Assembly (NCBI RefSeq): GCF_014648475.1
Contig: NZ_BMRE01000004.1
Location: 222,324 to 286,323, forward strand
Length of the DNA stretch: 64,000 bases
Direction of reading: 5' to 3'
From: Lentzea flava
GTDB taxonomy: Bacteria; Actinomycetota; Actinomycetes; Mycobacteriales; Pseudonocardiaceae
Shown: one piece after another, positions 8,537 through 16,667 of the stretch
Numbering within the stretch: the first letter of the stretch is position 1
Layout: each line of letters starts with the position of its first letter
Translations under genes and position numbers: made by a program
Notes under the pieces: generated by a model
The model's input: only the letters and a program-made list of their open reading frames with translations
What the model was told of the DNA's origin: nothing
Databases searched by the model: none

Positions 8537-9720
8537 ACCGCGTTCTCCTTGGCTAGAAGGCGGGTACGGCCAGTCAGCAGTTGTTGCAACATTCCTTGTT
8601 TGATTGCCCGCTTCTTGGTGATCATTCGTTCTAGCGCGACCAGCTGGTCGTCTGCAGATTTTAGGGCTATCCCTATCCCCTGCTGCTCGTGAAGTTCGGG
8701 AGCCAGCACTGTGCGGCTTCTAATAATTCGAGAATCGATACTCGGAAATGTTGATCCTGTTTGAAGTTTGAGCAAATCGTTGACTATAGCCGCAAGTGTG
8801 TAATATACAAACTTCTGGTCATTATCGCCTGATGCGCGGACTGACGCGACGCCGCGGCCTATGCAATATCTCGTGTCAGCGACATTCATGCGGCCCGTCG
8901 AGCTGCCGCGTACGCAGATCAGAATATCGCCGGGCTCGCAGAAACGTACAGGCGCGGTGGTCCACTGTTTCGGAATCGGAGAATGAGCGGTGAACTCCGT
9001 GGGGCCGTTGATGAGCGGCACTCCGATTCGGTCCCGGTTGTACGAGCTGCCAACGGGCGATTGGCCCATTACGACTTCCGCTACTTCGCCAAACGTTGCC
9101 TCGCGCAGTGGTTCGTTGAAGCCGGAGAGGCGGGTCTTCCCAGTCAGGAGCTGGTGCATCATGCCCTGTTTGATCGCCCGCTTCTTGGTGAGGATCCGCT
9201 CAAGCGAGTCAATTTCGCGGTCAACATCTGTCATCGCTTCGGCGATCGCGTCCTGTGTGGCGATGTCGGGTAGGGGCACTGGAAGTTGAGCGTACTCACG
9301 GCCATTGATACCAGGTTGGCCGCTCCGAACTGATGTACGAGCTACCCAATCCCAATATTCCTTACTTTGCGCAAAGAGCGACAGATACTTCGGATTGAGC
9401 ACTTTGCTATCCGGTGCAACGTTAATCAAGAATCCGGCGTAAACGAGTTCGCCGTCACGCGGGTCGTACAGATACGACTTGCCGACGCTGGCGCCGGTTC
9501 GTGCAAAGACCAATTCTCCGTCGGTCAGTCGGTAATTCTCCGCACTGGCATGTGCGACGCCAACCTTAGGGTTGGGTGAAAAGCGGCCAGAATTGTCGAT
9601 GTCGGTGATCCGGATGTACGTGGGAACGCCAGGAGCTAGTGGCACGGCTGCCGCGTTTATGCCATAGCGGGGCGAGCGCCGGAGCAACTGTCCAAGCGGC
9701 TTGTATTCCGGAACAGTCAT
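8533..9720 (-). CDS. hsdS: Type I restriction-modification specificity subunit S
   Basis: A 395-residue subunit with the classical layout of two target-recognition domains, each followed by a conserved helix: first LTKKRAIKQGMMHQLLTGKT around residue 178, then ITKKRAIKQGMLQQLLTGRT near the C-terminus. These helices set the spacing of the bipartite DNA target and contact HsdM. The N-terminal half (MTVPEYKPLGQLLRRSPRYG) and the second half (EVAEVVMGQSPVGSSYN) are unrelated in sequence, so the two half-sites should differ. The start codon shares one base with the hsdM stop codon (TAATG). The target sequence cannot be read from the protein alone. Confidence 0.93.
   Translation of the reverse strand: MTVPEYKPLGQLLRRSPRYGINAAAVPLAPGVPTYIRITDIDNSGRFSPNPKVGVAHASAENYRLTDGELVFARTGASVGKSYLYDPRDGELVYAGFLINVAPDSKVLNPKYLSLFAQSKEYWDWVARTSVRSGQPGINGREYAQLPVPLPDIATQDAIAEAMTDVDREIDSLERILTKKRAIKQGMMHQLLTGKTRLSGFNEPLREATFGEVAEVVMGQSPVGSSYNRDRIGVPLINGPTEFTAHSPIPKQWTTAPVRFCEPGDILICVRGSSTGRMNVADTRYCIGRGVASVRASGDNDQKFVYYTLAAIVNDLLKLQTGSTFPSIDSRIIRSRTVLAPELHEQQGIGIALKSADDQLVALERMITKKRAIKQGMLQQLLTGRTRLLAKENAV
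8561..9207 (-). repeat. Direct repeat encoding the two conserved HsdS helices (copies 8561-8637 and 9131-9207)
   Basis: Two copies of about 77 bp, 570 bp apart and in the same orientation, encode the KKRAIKQGM...LLTG(K/R)TRL helix at the end of each half of HsdS. By eye roughly three quarters of the bases agree, and 17 bp around the CGCTTCTTGGTG block match exactly. Recombination between such repeats is a known way for type I systems to swap recognition domains. Confidence 0.7.
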
Positions 9721-12152
9721 TAGGCGATCCCCATATCTGTAAGATATTCGGCCACCTTGGCTTCCAGATCCTCTAGTTCGACGTTGAGAGTCTCGACTGT
9801 CTCGGAGTACCGCTCGCCGAGCTGCTGGATCCGGCCAACCAAGGCCAGCGTCATGGAGTTAGCCACTTGAGCGACGCGATCTGCGATCATCGCATGCCAC
9901 TTGTTGTCGAGAATAAGCTGCTTGATCTCGGGCAGTGTGAGATCGCCATACTTTTGGAGGGTTACCAGATTGAGCGCGGCCTGACTTTCCTTTGCAGCCT
10001 TCTTCGCGACGGCATCGTCGTTGTACAGCTTGATGAGGTGTTGGAGAGCCTTGATCTCTTCTGGGTCGGTTCCTTCGTGTCGGGCGACCTTGAGACGGGC
10101 GGAAACAAGAGCTTTGTTGATCTTGTCGTCGTCCATCGCTTCGGCGAGCAGGCCGTCTTCGACCGCGTGCTCCTCGGTGTACTCCTCGATGGCGCGGCTG
10201 GCTTCCTCGGCCGCCGCGTTCAGTAGATCGACCTCGGCCTGCTCGTTCGCGAAGTAGTGCAGGACGACGAGTGCGGGTGGAATGAGGTCCATCTTGTACT
10301 TGGTGGCGCTACGCCCTGATCCGGTGACGAGATCCGGCGTCTCGGAGAGCTTGCGCTCCTTATCCTCGATGGTCTTGCGAGGCTTTGCCGCGTCCAGCCA
10401 CCCGTCGTTCATGATGAGGAAGACGTCATCGTGCATGACGCCGTGCCAGTACGTCATGAGCTGCTCGTAAACGTCATACTCATCGAGCAGCGGGGTGTCC
10501 TTGAACCGAGCCAGTAGATCGTCGCCGATGTGAGCGATCAGATCCTTCGGTACGGTGTTGGCGTCGATCGCTTGCAGGATCGGCCGGTGGGCGGCGAACC
10601 AGTCGTCAACCTGACCGCGCACATCGGTAGCAAACTTCTGGAACTCGTCGGAGTCCAGGATGGTCTGTTGCACATCGGCTACGCCGACCGCAAGGTCGCT
10701 GTAGCCGGGGCGGTTCGGCTTGAAGAGCGTGGCACGAAGACTCGGGAACGCCTCCCAGTACCCGCCGAGTGCATCCAGGTCGCGGTCCGGAATCCCACCG
10801 TGCAGGTGCGCGTGGAGGTCCTGGATGTCTTCGGGTTCGGAGGAGTCGATATAACGGGGGATGTTGAGGTTGTAGTCGTTCTTCGGATCGGCAATCTCGT
10901 GAAGCGGCACCATGCGCGAGTAGCGCTCGATCTCAGTCTGCTTGTTGAAGACATCGACGATCTTGTGGATATCCTGGCTACGGAGGCGGTTCTTGTTGCC
11001 GTCCTTGATGAAGCCCTTGGAGGCGTCGATCATGAAGACACCGGTCCGCGCTTGGGCGTTCTCCTTGTCGAGGACGACAATGCAGGCCGGGATGCCGGTG
11101 CCGTAGAAGAGGTTGGCGGGCAAGCCGATGATGCCCTTGATGTAGCCACGGCGCAGCAGCTCTCTACGGATGGTGGCCTCAGCGTTACCGCGGAAGAGCA
11201 CGCCGTGCGGCAGGATGACCGCGGCCTTGCCGTTGCTCTTGAGTGACTTGAGGATGTGCAGCAGGAAGGCGTAGTCGCCGTTCTTCTCAGGCGGCCGGCC
11301 GAACTCGAAGCGGCCGTATTCGTTTTCCAGGCCGTTGCTCCACGACTTGATCGAGAACGGTGGATTGGCCACGGCGAAGTCGAATGTCCGCAGCTGTACG
11401 CCCGTGATCAACTGCGGGCTGGTGATCGTGTCACCCTTGCGGATGTCGGCGTCCTCGCTGCCGTGGAGGATCATGTTCATCTTGGCCAGCGCCCACGTGG
11501 CGTTGTCCTTCTCCTGGCCGTAGATGGTGATGCCGCGAGGGGCCTCGTCGGCCACTTTGAGGAGCAACGAGCCCGACCCGCATGTGGGGTCATAGACCGT
11601 GTGGTCCTGCCGGGTGTCCGGCCCGATGCCGACGACCTTGGCGAGGACGCGCGAGACCTCAGCTGGGGTGTAGAACTGCCCCTTAGACTTGCCCGACTCC
11701 GTGGCGAAGTGCCGCATCAGATACTCGTAGGCGTCGCCAAGCAGGTCGTCGCCCTCGGCGCGGCTGCCGCGGAAGTCCAGGTCAGCGAAGATCGTCACCA
11801 GCTTGGAGAGGCGGTCCTGCATCTCCTTGCCCTTGCCGAGCCTCTCCTCGTCGTTGAAGTCGGCCAGGTCGATGACCTTCTCCAGCCCGTTGGCCTCGGC
11901 GAGTTTGCTGATGATCTTGTTGATTTTGTCGCCGATCTCCTTGTCGCCCTTGAGCGCGACCATGTCATCGAACGAGCCGCCGGCTGGGACGTCAATCAAG
12001 GAGTTGCGGTCGGCCTTGGCCTTGTCCGTTACGTACTTCACGAACAGCAGCGTGAGGATGTAATCCTTGTACTGGCTGGCATCCATGCCACCACGCAGCT
12101 CGTCGCAGCTCCGCCAGAGCGAGCTGTACAGATCCGACTTCTTGAGGGCCAT
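9720..12152 (-). CDS. hsdM: Type I restriction-modification DNA methyltransferase subunit M
   Basis: An 810-residue N6-adenine methyltransferase. The N-terminal HsdM helical domain (LWRSCDELRGGMDASQYKDY) is followed by a YTPAEVSR motif at about 161-168, SAM-binding DPTCGSG at 188-194 and catalytic NPPF at 263-266. A long helical C-terminal extension makes it larger than EcoKI HsdM (about 530 residues) but is typical of this actinobacterial subtype. The ATG at 12152 was chosen because GAGGAGG lies 8 nt upstream and MALKKSDLYSSLW is the usual N-terminus; an in-frame extension reaches 12332 but does not look coding. It is the first gene of the operon hsdM-hsdS-hsdR-YgjP. Confidence 0.94.
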   Translation of the reverse strand: MALKKSDLYSSLWRSCDELRGGMDASQYKDYILTLLFVKYVTDKAKADRNSLIDVPAGGSFDDMVALKGDKEIGDKINKIISKLAEANGLEKVIDLADFNDEERLGKGKEMQDRLSKLVTIFADLDFRGSRAEGDDLLGDAYEYLMRHFATESGKSKGQFYTPAEVSRVLAKVVGIGPDTRQDHTVYDPTCGSGSLLLKVADEAPRGITIYGQEKDNATWALAKMNMILHGSEDADIRKGDTITSPQLITGVQLRTFDFAVANPPFSIKSWSNGLENEYGRFEFGRPPEKNGDYAFLLHILKSLKSNGKAAVILPHGVLFRGNAEATIRRELLRRGYIKGIIGLPANLFYGTGIPACIVVLDKENAQARTGVFMIDASKGFIKDGNKNRLRSQDIHKIVDVFNKQTEIERYSRMVPLHEIADPKNDYNLNIPRYIDSSEPEDIQDLHAHLHGGIPDRDLDALGGYWEAFPSLRATLFKPNRPGYSDLAVGVADVQQTILDSDEFQKFATDVRGQVDDWFAAHRPILQAIDANTVPKDLIAHIGDDLLARFKDTPLLDEYDVYEQLMTYWHGVMHDDVFLIMNDGWLDAAKPRKTIEDKERKLSETPDLVTGSGRSATKYKMDLIPPALVVLHYFANEQAEVDLLNAAAEEASRAIEEYTEEHAVEDGLLAEAMDDDKINKALVSARLKVARHEGTDPEEIKALQHLIKLYNDDAVAKKAAKESQAALNLVTLQKYGDLTLPEIKQLILDNKWHAMIADRVAQVANSMTLALVGRIQQLGERYSETVETLNVELEDLEAKVAEYLTDMGIA

Positions 12153-12483
12153 TACCACGCCACCTCCTCGCCCGCATCGAGAGCTGTGCTCGCTGGAGGT
12201 GGTGCGACTGACCTGGCCATACTCTTGTATCCATCCTTCGCGTGCCAACCAGTACGCGTTCATCACGCCGGGTGATGCCAGCCTGGGCTGGTCCCACGAT
12301 AGCGCTGAAGATTGCCAGCCGAGCTCTGCCATGCCGTGGGCTGATTCGCCTCAAGTGCACGTAGTCGTAGTCATGGGAGGGTTACGACAGTGCGAAGCGG
12401 CCTTGTAGGGGTGCGCTCCACTGACGATGTGGATCCGCTGGAAGAACGTGCCGACCGCGTTTCCTGTTGTGATGGGTCGGCTG
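12153..12483. other. Upstream region of the hsd operon
   Basis: About 330 bp between hsdM and the DUF397 gene. It must hold the hsdM promoter, but I see no strong -35/-10 pair. There is no terminator hairpin, RNA gene or convincing small gene. Confidence 0.35.
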
Positions 12484-12669
12484 TCAGCGGCTAAGGCGGT
12501 TTGTCTTTGCCTCGTTGAGGAATCCGGTCCAGGACCGGGCGGTGAAGCGCAGCATGGGGCCGGTCGGGTTCTTCGAGTCGCGGGTGGCGACGTCGTCACC
12601 CGCGAACGCCACCTCGACGCAGCTCGTACCGTTGCTGCTACGGCTCGACTTCCGCCACGCGGTGGTCAT
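12484..12669 (-). CDS. DUF397 domain protein
   Basis: A 61-residue protein that is essentially one DUF397 domain: WRKSSRSSNGTSCVEVAF, then VATRDSKNPTGPMLRFT and a final W-x-x-FL. It lies 15 bp downstream of an XRE/DUF5753 gene in the same direction. This regulator-plus-DUF397 pairing is ubiquitous in Streptomyces and relatives (compare the whiJ and abaA loci), where the small protein is thought to modulate the regulator. The ATG at 12669 has GGAG-like bases upstream. Confidence 0.9.
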   Translation of the reverse strand: MTTAWRKSSRSSNGTSCVEVAFAGDDVATRDSKNPTGPMLRFTARSWTGFLNEAKTNRLSR

Positions 12670-12684
12670 GGGTACTCCTCATGA

Positions 12685-13536
12685 TCATCTGAGTTTCGCC
12701 AGGCGCGACTTGATCGCCTTGATCGTGTCGGCTGGCGACAATGCCGCTGCGCACAGGCGCTCTGCCGCCAGAGTGTACGCCGCGACCTGATCATGATTCT
12801 GCACGTAGACAGCGCCGTCGGGGAACTCCACGTAGCCGATGCTTCGTGCCTCGGGGAAGTCGAGCAGGATGAACTCGCCGTCCAGTCCGTCGTGCACTGC
12901 GACCGAGGTCGGCATCAGGTGCAGGGTGATGTTGTCACGCTCGGCCAACGTGAGCAGGTGCGCGTACTGATCGCGCATGATCTCGACGCCGCCCACGAGG
13001 CGGTCCAGTGCCGCTTCTTCGATCACCGCCGTGAAGATCAACGGTTCGTCGTCGTCGGTGAGACGTTTCTGTCGCTCCATGCGAAGCCTCACGACCCGCT
13101 CGATGTCGACTGCGGCCACGCGAAGGTTGTTGACCAGCAAGGCGGCGGCGTAGGCGGGCGTCTGGAGAAGGCCGTAGATCAGCAGCGGTTCGTAGGAGAA
13201 CTCGCTCTTGGCGAGACCTTCCAGGCCGACAAAGGTCTTGAGCCAGTCCGGCACGACGTCGGTGAACGGTGCCCACCAGGTGGCGTGGTCTGCGCGCCCG
13301 GCGAGCGATGCCATGCGGTCGACGTGAGCGACATCGGCGCCGTAGAGGCGCAGCAGAGTGGTTACTTCCTCGGGCTGCTGTTGGTTTCGGCCGGTCTCCA
13401 AGTAGTTGATCCTCGGCTGGCTGCAGCCAAGTGCTTGTCCCGCCTCGGCTTGGGTCTTTCCGGCCCGCAGACGCGCCTGACGGAGTTCGTGACCTATGAG
13501 CCATCGCAGCGCTGACGGATCGCTCCGCTCCGACAT
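12685..13536 (-). CDS. XRE-family transcriptional regulator with DUF5753 ligand-like domain
   Basis: A 283-residue regulator. The N-terminal helix-turn-helix (LRQARLRAGKTQAEAGQALG, then CSQPRINYLETGR) spans about residues 15-55; the remainder is the DUF5753 region (WWAPFTDVVPDWLKTFVGLE to the C-terminus). The ATG at 13536 (MSERSDPSALRW) was chosen because AGGAG lies 8 nt upstream; a longer in-frame start at 13614 lacks a ribosome site. It is transcribed with the DUF397 gene and diverges from a set of small genes across an AT-rich palindrome that may be its operator. Target genes are unknown. Confidence 0.9.
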   Translation of the reverse strand: MSERSDPSALRWLIGHELRQARLRAGKTQAEAGQALGCSQPRINYLETGRNQQQPEEVTTLLRLYGADVAHVDRMASLAGRADHATWWAPFTDVVPDWLKTFVGLEGLAKSEFSYEPLLIYGLLQTPAYAAALLVNNLRVAAVDIERVVRLRMERQKRLTDDDEPLIFTAVIEEAALDRLVGGVEIMRDQYAHLLTLAERDNITLHLMPTSVAVHDGLDGEFILLDFPEARSIGYVEFPDGAVYVQNHDQVAAYTLAAERLCAAALSPADTIKAIKSRLAKLR

Positions 13537-13632
13537 CGCCGCACTCCTGACTGTCGATCGAGTGGTCATCCGAAGTCTCCCAACCTCTGGTCCTGCTCCG
13601 TTCGGCGGGTTCACTCGATCGCGCCATGGAGT

Positions 13633-13648
13633 TAGTTATACATAACTA
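13633..13648. promoter_or_regulatory. AT-rich palindrome in the divergent promoter, candidate XRE operator
   Basis: TAGTTAT-AC-ATAACTA: perfect 7-bp inverted arms with a 2-bp centre, in otherwise very GC-rich DNA between the XRE regulator (-) and the small gene at 13662 (+). Autoregulation by the neighbouring XRE protein is an inference from position and symmetry. Confidence 0.5.
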
Positions 13649-13661
13649 CTAGCATGGAGGC

Positions 13662-13874
13662 ATGTTGTTCGTGCCCGTGTCGGCGTGTGAGCACCCGGTC
13701 GAGGCGGTGTTCGGGACGTTCGAGCCGCCGGACCGGCTCGACGCGGTCTGTCGTCAGTGCTGGACGGCGTTCGACGTCGACTCGATGCCGTGGGACCTGT
13801 TGGTGCGGCTGGTCGAGCACATTCGGGGCGGGCACTTCGTGCCGATGCGATCGGGGGAGCGGTGTGTGGTCTGA
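13662..13874 (+). CDS. Small conserved actinobacterial protein of unknown function
   Basis: A 70-residue protein with GGAGG just upstream of its ATG. It has two Cys in a C-x2-C pair (CRQCW) plus an upstream CEH and a His-Gly-Gly-His-like end (EHIRGGHFVP), so a small metal-binding fold is possible. It overlaps the next gene by 11 bp, which implies coupled translation in a three-gene run (13662, 13864, 14064). I do not recognise a named family. Confidence 0.6.
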   Translation: MLFVPVSACEHPVEAVFGTFEPPDRLDAVCRQCWTAFDVDSMPWDLLVRLVEHIRGGHFVPMRSGERCVV

Positions 13875-14067
13875 ACTCGCCAAGGACGTGGGCGGTGTCC
13901 TGCTGTTCGTCGTGTGGCTCGCGGTGCCGCCGCTGTACGTGATCGTGCTCGGGCGTACCTATCTCGTGCGTTGTCGGCTGCTCTATCAGGAGCTACGTGA
14001 CCACGGCTGCGAGTGCGACTGCTGCGTCGTCGGCGTGGGGCGACACGCGCTGGATCGGAGAAAATGA
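13864..14067 (+). CDS. Small single-pass membrane protein
   Basis: Too short to stand out by length, but well supported. The GTG at 13864 has GGGGGAG 5 nt upstream, and the frame overlaps both neighbours: 11 bp with the previous gene and ATGA with the next. The 67-residue product has one membrane segment (VLLFVVWLAVPPLYVIVLG, residues 12-30), then a basic/acidic helix and a Cys cluster (GCECDCC) near the end. Function unknown; a membrane anchor for the neighbouring DNA-binding-like protein is conceivable. Confidence 0.6.
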   Translation: MWSELAKDVGGVLLFVVWLAVPPLYVIVLGRTYLVRCRLLYQELRDHGCECDCCVVGVGRHALDRRK

Positions 14068-14639
14068 TGCATCAACCGCGCCGTGCGCTCGACAAGCTCC
14101 CGCCAGTAGGCCTGGAGTTCAAGATTCACCTGCTTCGCAGGCTGCTCGACAGCGCTCCTGAGCCGTTGACCGTCAGTCAGATCATGGAAGGTGGCCCGAA
14201 TCGCAGCTTCGCGTCCGGTTGGTACGCCGTGAAAGCGCTGGAGCGCATCGGCGTGGCTGTCTCGGTTCCGAAGACCGCGCAATGTCGCGTTGCCCGCTAC
14301 CGCTTGGCGGATGGCGCGGCAGAGGTCGTCGGCGAGTTCGTGGTGGATTGGTTGCGTCAGGAGCCGCGGCCGCGGTTGTCGCCGCTGCCTGGCAGCAAGC
14401 AGTACCAGCAGGTGCTTGCCGTGCTCGGCGAGTACCCCGACTCGTGGTTCACGGTGAACGAGCTGACGTCCAAGCTCAGTGGCGTGCGGAAGTGCGCCCG
14501 TAGGCCGACGGTCGAGCTGTATGCCGCCGGCTACCTGCTCCGCCGCCTCTCGGACGGCGGGAAACCCGGCCGCGTTGAGTACCAGTACCGCTTGGACCCC
14601 GACGCCGCACCGCATGCGCGGGCACTACTCGATGCGTGA
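14064..14639 (+). CDS. Putative tandem winged-helix DNA-binding protein
   Basis: A 191-residue basic protein. The ATG at 14064 overlaps the previous stop codon by 4 bp and has GGAG upstream. Two segments look like winged-helix units: about residues 10-75 (LLDSAPEPLTVSQIMEGG, ASGWYAVKALERIGVAVSV) and about 105-175 (VLAVLGEYPDSWFTVNELTS, TVELYAAGYLLRRLSDGG). Each has the pattern of a recognition helix followed by a beta wing. No catalytic motif is present. It is probably a regulator or a mobile-element accessory protein; neither can be shown from sequence. Confidence 0.6.
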   Translation: MMHQPRRALDKLPPVGLEFKIHLLRRLLDSAPEPLTVSQIMEGGPNRSFASGWYAVKALERIGVAVSVPKTAQCRVARYRLADGAAEVVGEFVVDWLRQEPRPRLSPLPGSKQYQQVLAVLGEYPDSWFTVNELTSKLSGVRKCARRPTVELYAAGYLLRRLSDGGKPGRVEYQYRLDPDAAPHARALLDA

Positions 14640-14669
14640 GTCCCGCGCCACGTCCCGAAAGCAAAGCCT

Positions 14670-14924
14670 GTGCCCGAAGACAAACCGTTCAAGGACATGA
14701 CCATGGCCGAACTTCTGGCCAACCAGGTCGACAGGCGCCGGTCGAACACGCGCAGCAGCGCGCCGGTCAGACCGACGACGAGGACTGATCAGTTGGTGCG
14801 GCTGAGCAGCTCGGTGACGGCATGGGTGAGCCGCCCGTGGTCGGCTGGGGCCAGAGTGGACCAGTCACGCCCGTCGCCCGAGGCGCGGCGGGTGAACTAT
14901 CAGCGGCCGTCCGGGGTGTCGTAG
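14670..14924 (+). CDS. Hypothetical small protein, C-terminal part doubtful
   Basis: An 84-codon frame from a GTG (VPEDKPFKDMTMAELLANQV) with a plausible helical N-terminus but only a weak ribosome site. From about 14789 it reads antisense through the EspG-like remnant, so the last 45 residues are probably not ancestral. It may be a truncated type VII locus gene fused by chance to whatever lies downstream. I do not recognise a family. Confidence 0.35.
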   Translation: MPEDKPFKDMTMAELLANQVDRRRSNTRSSAPVRPTTRTDQLVRLSSSVTAWVSRPWSAGARVDQSRPSPEARRVNYQRPSGVS

Positions 14925-15187
14925 AACGAGACGGCGTACGGCCCGCGGCGACGTGGGCCGAGTCCGCCGTGCCGGCGCTCGCGGCAGGCTGCGCCGAACT
15001 GGGGTCGAGCACCTCGGCCGGGAGGCTGACGGATCGAGCTCGCGGCGTCGCGTGCTCGGGCAACAGCGTCACGACCGACCGGGCCAGTGCGCTCTCGTCG
15101 ATCCCCTGCAACGGGAACTCGTCCGCGGTGAGCACCGCGAGCACCGCGTAATGGCCGACACCGGCGGCGAGTGCGCGCGTCGCTGAG
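14789..15187 (-). pseudogene. Decayed EspG-like ESX secretion-associated gene (C-terminal part)
   Basis: On the minus strand the frame ALAAGVGHYAVLAVLTADEF, then ALARSVVTLLPEHATPRARS, resembles the middle of actinobacterial EspG-family proteins (chaperones that bind PE/PPE-type substrates). The characteristic C-terminal end then continues in other frames: YAVSFYDTPDGR followed by a stop, then RRASGDGRDWSTLAPADHG and LTHAVTELLSRTN ending at 14789. At least two frameshifts or small insertions separate the pieces, and the N-terminal half is missing, replaced by the DUF2786 gene region. Recognition relies on the DTPDGRY and DWSTLAP-like motifs remembered for the family. Confidence 0.6.
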
Positions 15188-15244
15188 GGAGTGTCGGACC
15201 GGATCGCTAGCCTGCGGGAAGGACTACCGCCGAGGAGGACTGGC

Positions 15245-16570
15245 GTGGGCAAGCGCAACCGCGAGAAGCGGGCGGCGAAGAAGAAGGTCAGGGCGAACCG
15301 CGGCCCGACTCCACCCCGGTACGACTTCGACGGGTACGAGGAGCCGTGGGCGCCGCCTCCGGTCGTGTCGCCGGAGATGGTGGCCGAAGGGTTGAAACAG
15401 GCGGCTTTCGCCCGTGCGTCCGACACGGACTTCGTGGACAGAACCATCGCGGATCTCGCGGGTCGCAGGCCCGTCGCCAACCCCCGGACGGTGGCGATCG
15501 GTGCCGGGATCGTGTTGGACGCGGTGATCGACCTGGTCTGGGCGAAGGGATGGACGCCCGTCGATGTCCGCGAGCACGTCCGCCGGACCGCCGACGCGGC
15601 AGCCGGCAGCCTGCTGGTCGACGTGATCGCCGCGGACACGGCGAAACACTCTCCGTCCACTGTGGACGAGCGGTGGGCAGCGCAGGTGCGTGGCGCCGAG
15701 GTCTGGTGGGAGTCCGGTGTGCCGCAACTGTTGCAGTGGGCGGACCGTCACGGAGCCGATCTGGAGTTCGCGCTGCGGACCACGATCGTGGTGATCGACG
15801 AGTTGATGAGGTTGCCCGAGCTGCCGGTCATCATTCCGGCGCCGGGATCGGGGTCCGCGCGTTCGGCCGCGTCGGTGAGCGGTGTTGATCAGAAGGTGCT
15901 GACGCGGGTTCGAGGTCTGCTGGCCAAGGCGGAGTCCACCCAGTTTCCCGAGGAGGCCGAGGCTCTGTCGGCCAAGGCACAGGAACTGATGAACCGGCAC
16001 GCCTTCGAACGTGCCGTCCTCGACGCCGACGAGCGCCGGAAGCAGACGGCGGCCTCCACCCGGTTGTGGCTTGACGCGCCGTATGTCGATGCCAAGGCGC
16101 ATCTGGTCCACCAGATCGCCAAGGCGAACCGGTGCCGGTCGGTGTTCTATTCCCGGTTCGGGTTCGTCGCGCTGGTAGGGGAGTCGATGGACCTGGAGAT
16201 CACCGAGCTGCTGGTCACCTCGCTGCAGGTGCAGGCGACCCGTGCGATGGTCGCCGAAGGCAGTCAGGTCACCAGGGCTGGAACGTCCCGTACGCGGTCG
16301 TTTCGGCAGTCCTTCCTGATCTCGTACGCGGCGCGCATCGGGGAACGGCTCGAGGAGGCCGGGGCTCGTGCGCACGATCCGGTGGAGGACGAGCGGCTGT
16401 TGCCGGTGCTGGCCGAGCGGTCGCAGGTGGTCGAGGAGACGTTCGAGAAGATGTTCAGCAACCTCGCCCAGAAGTCGGTGACCGTCACCGACGGCGCGGG
16501 GTGGGAGGCGGGCCGGGTGGCAGCGGACCGGGCGGACATCAGCATCGACCGTCGCGCTGTCGGTGTCTGA
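15245..16570 (+). CDS. DUF2786 domain protein
   Basis: A 441-residue protein. The GTG at 15245 is chosen because GAGGAGG precedes it and the product then begins with the basic stretch VGKRNREKRAAKKKVRA; an in-frame GTG at 15191 has no ribosome site. The DUF2786 motif lies at about residues 215-260 (VLTRVRGLLAKAESTQFPEE, then AKAQELMNRHAF). The rest is alpha-helical with no catalytic motif that I can name. The same family has phage and plasmid members. It stands alone between the decayed EspG gene and a hypothetical gene. Confidence 0.75.
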   Translation: MGKRNREKRAAKKKVRANRGPTPPRYDFDGYEEPWAPPPVVSPEMVAEGLKQAAFARASDTDFVDRTIADLAGRRPVANPRTVAIGAGIVLDAVIDLVWAKGWTPVDVREHVRRTADAAAGSLLVDVIAADTAKHSPSTVDERWAAQVRGAEVWWESGVPQLLQWADRHGADLEFALRTTIVVIDELMRLPELPVIIPAPGSGSARSAASVSGVDQKVLTRVRGLLAKAESTQFPEEAEALSAKAQELMNRHAFERAVLDADERRKQTAASTRLWLDAPYVDAKAHLVHQIAKANRCRSVFYSRFGFVALVGESMDLEITELLVTSLQVQATRAMVAEGSQVTRAGTSRTRSFRQSFLISYAARIGERLEEAGARAHDPVEDERLLPVLAERSQVVEETFEKMFSNLAQKSVTVTDGAGWEAGRVAADRADISIDRRAVGV

Positions 16571-16667
16571 TCAGCCGACTCGCGCGGTGACCTCGATGGG
16601 GTGATCCACGTGGTGGCGTGGATCAAGGAACGGGTGGCGTTGCGTCGATCGGGCTAACCTGCCGCGC

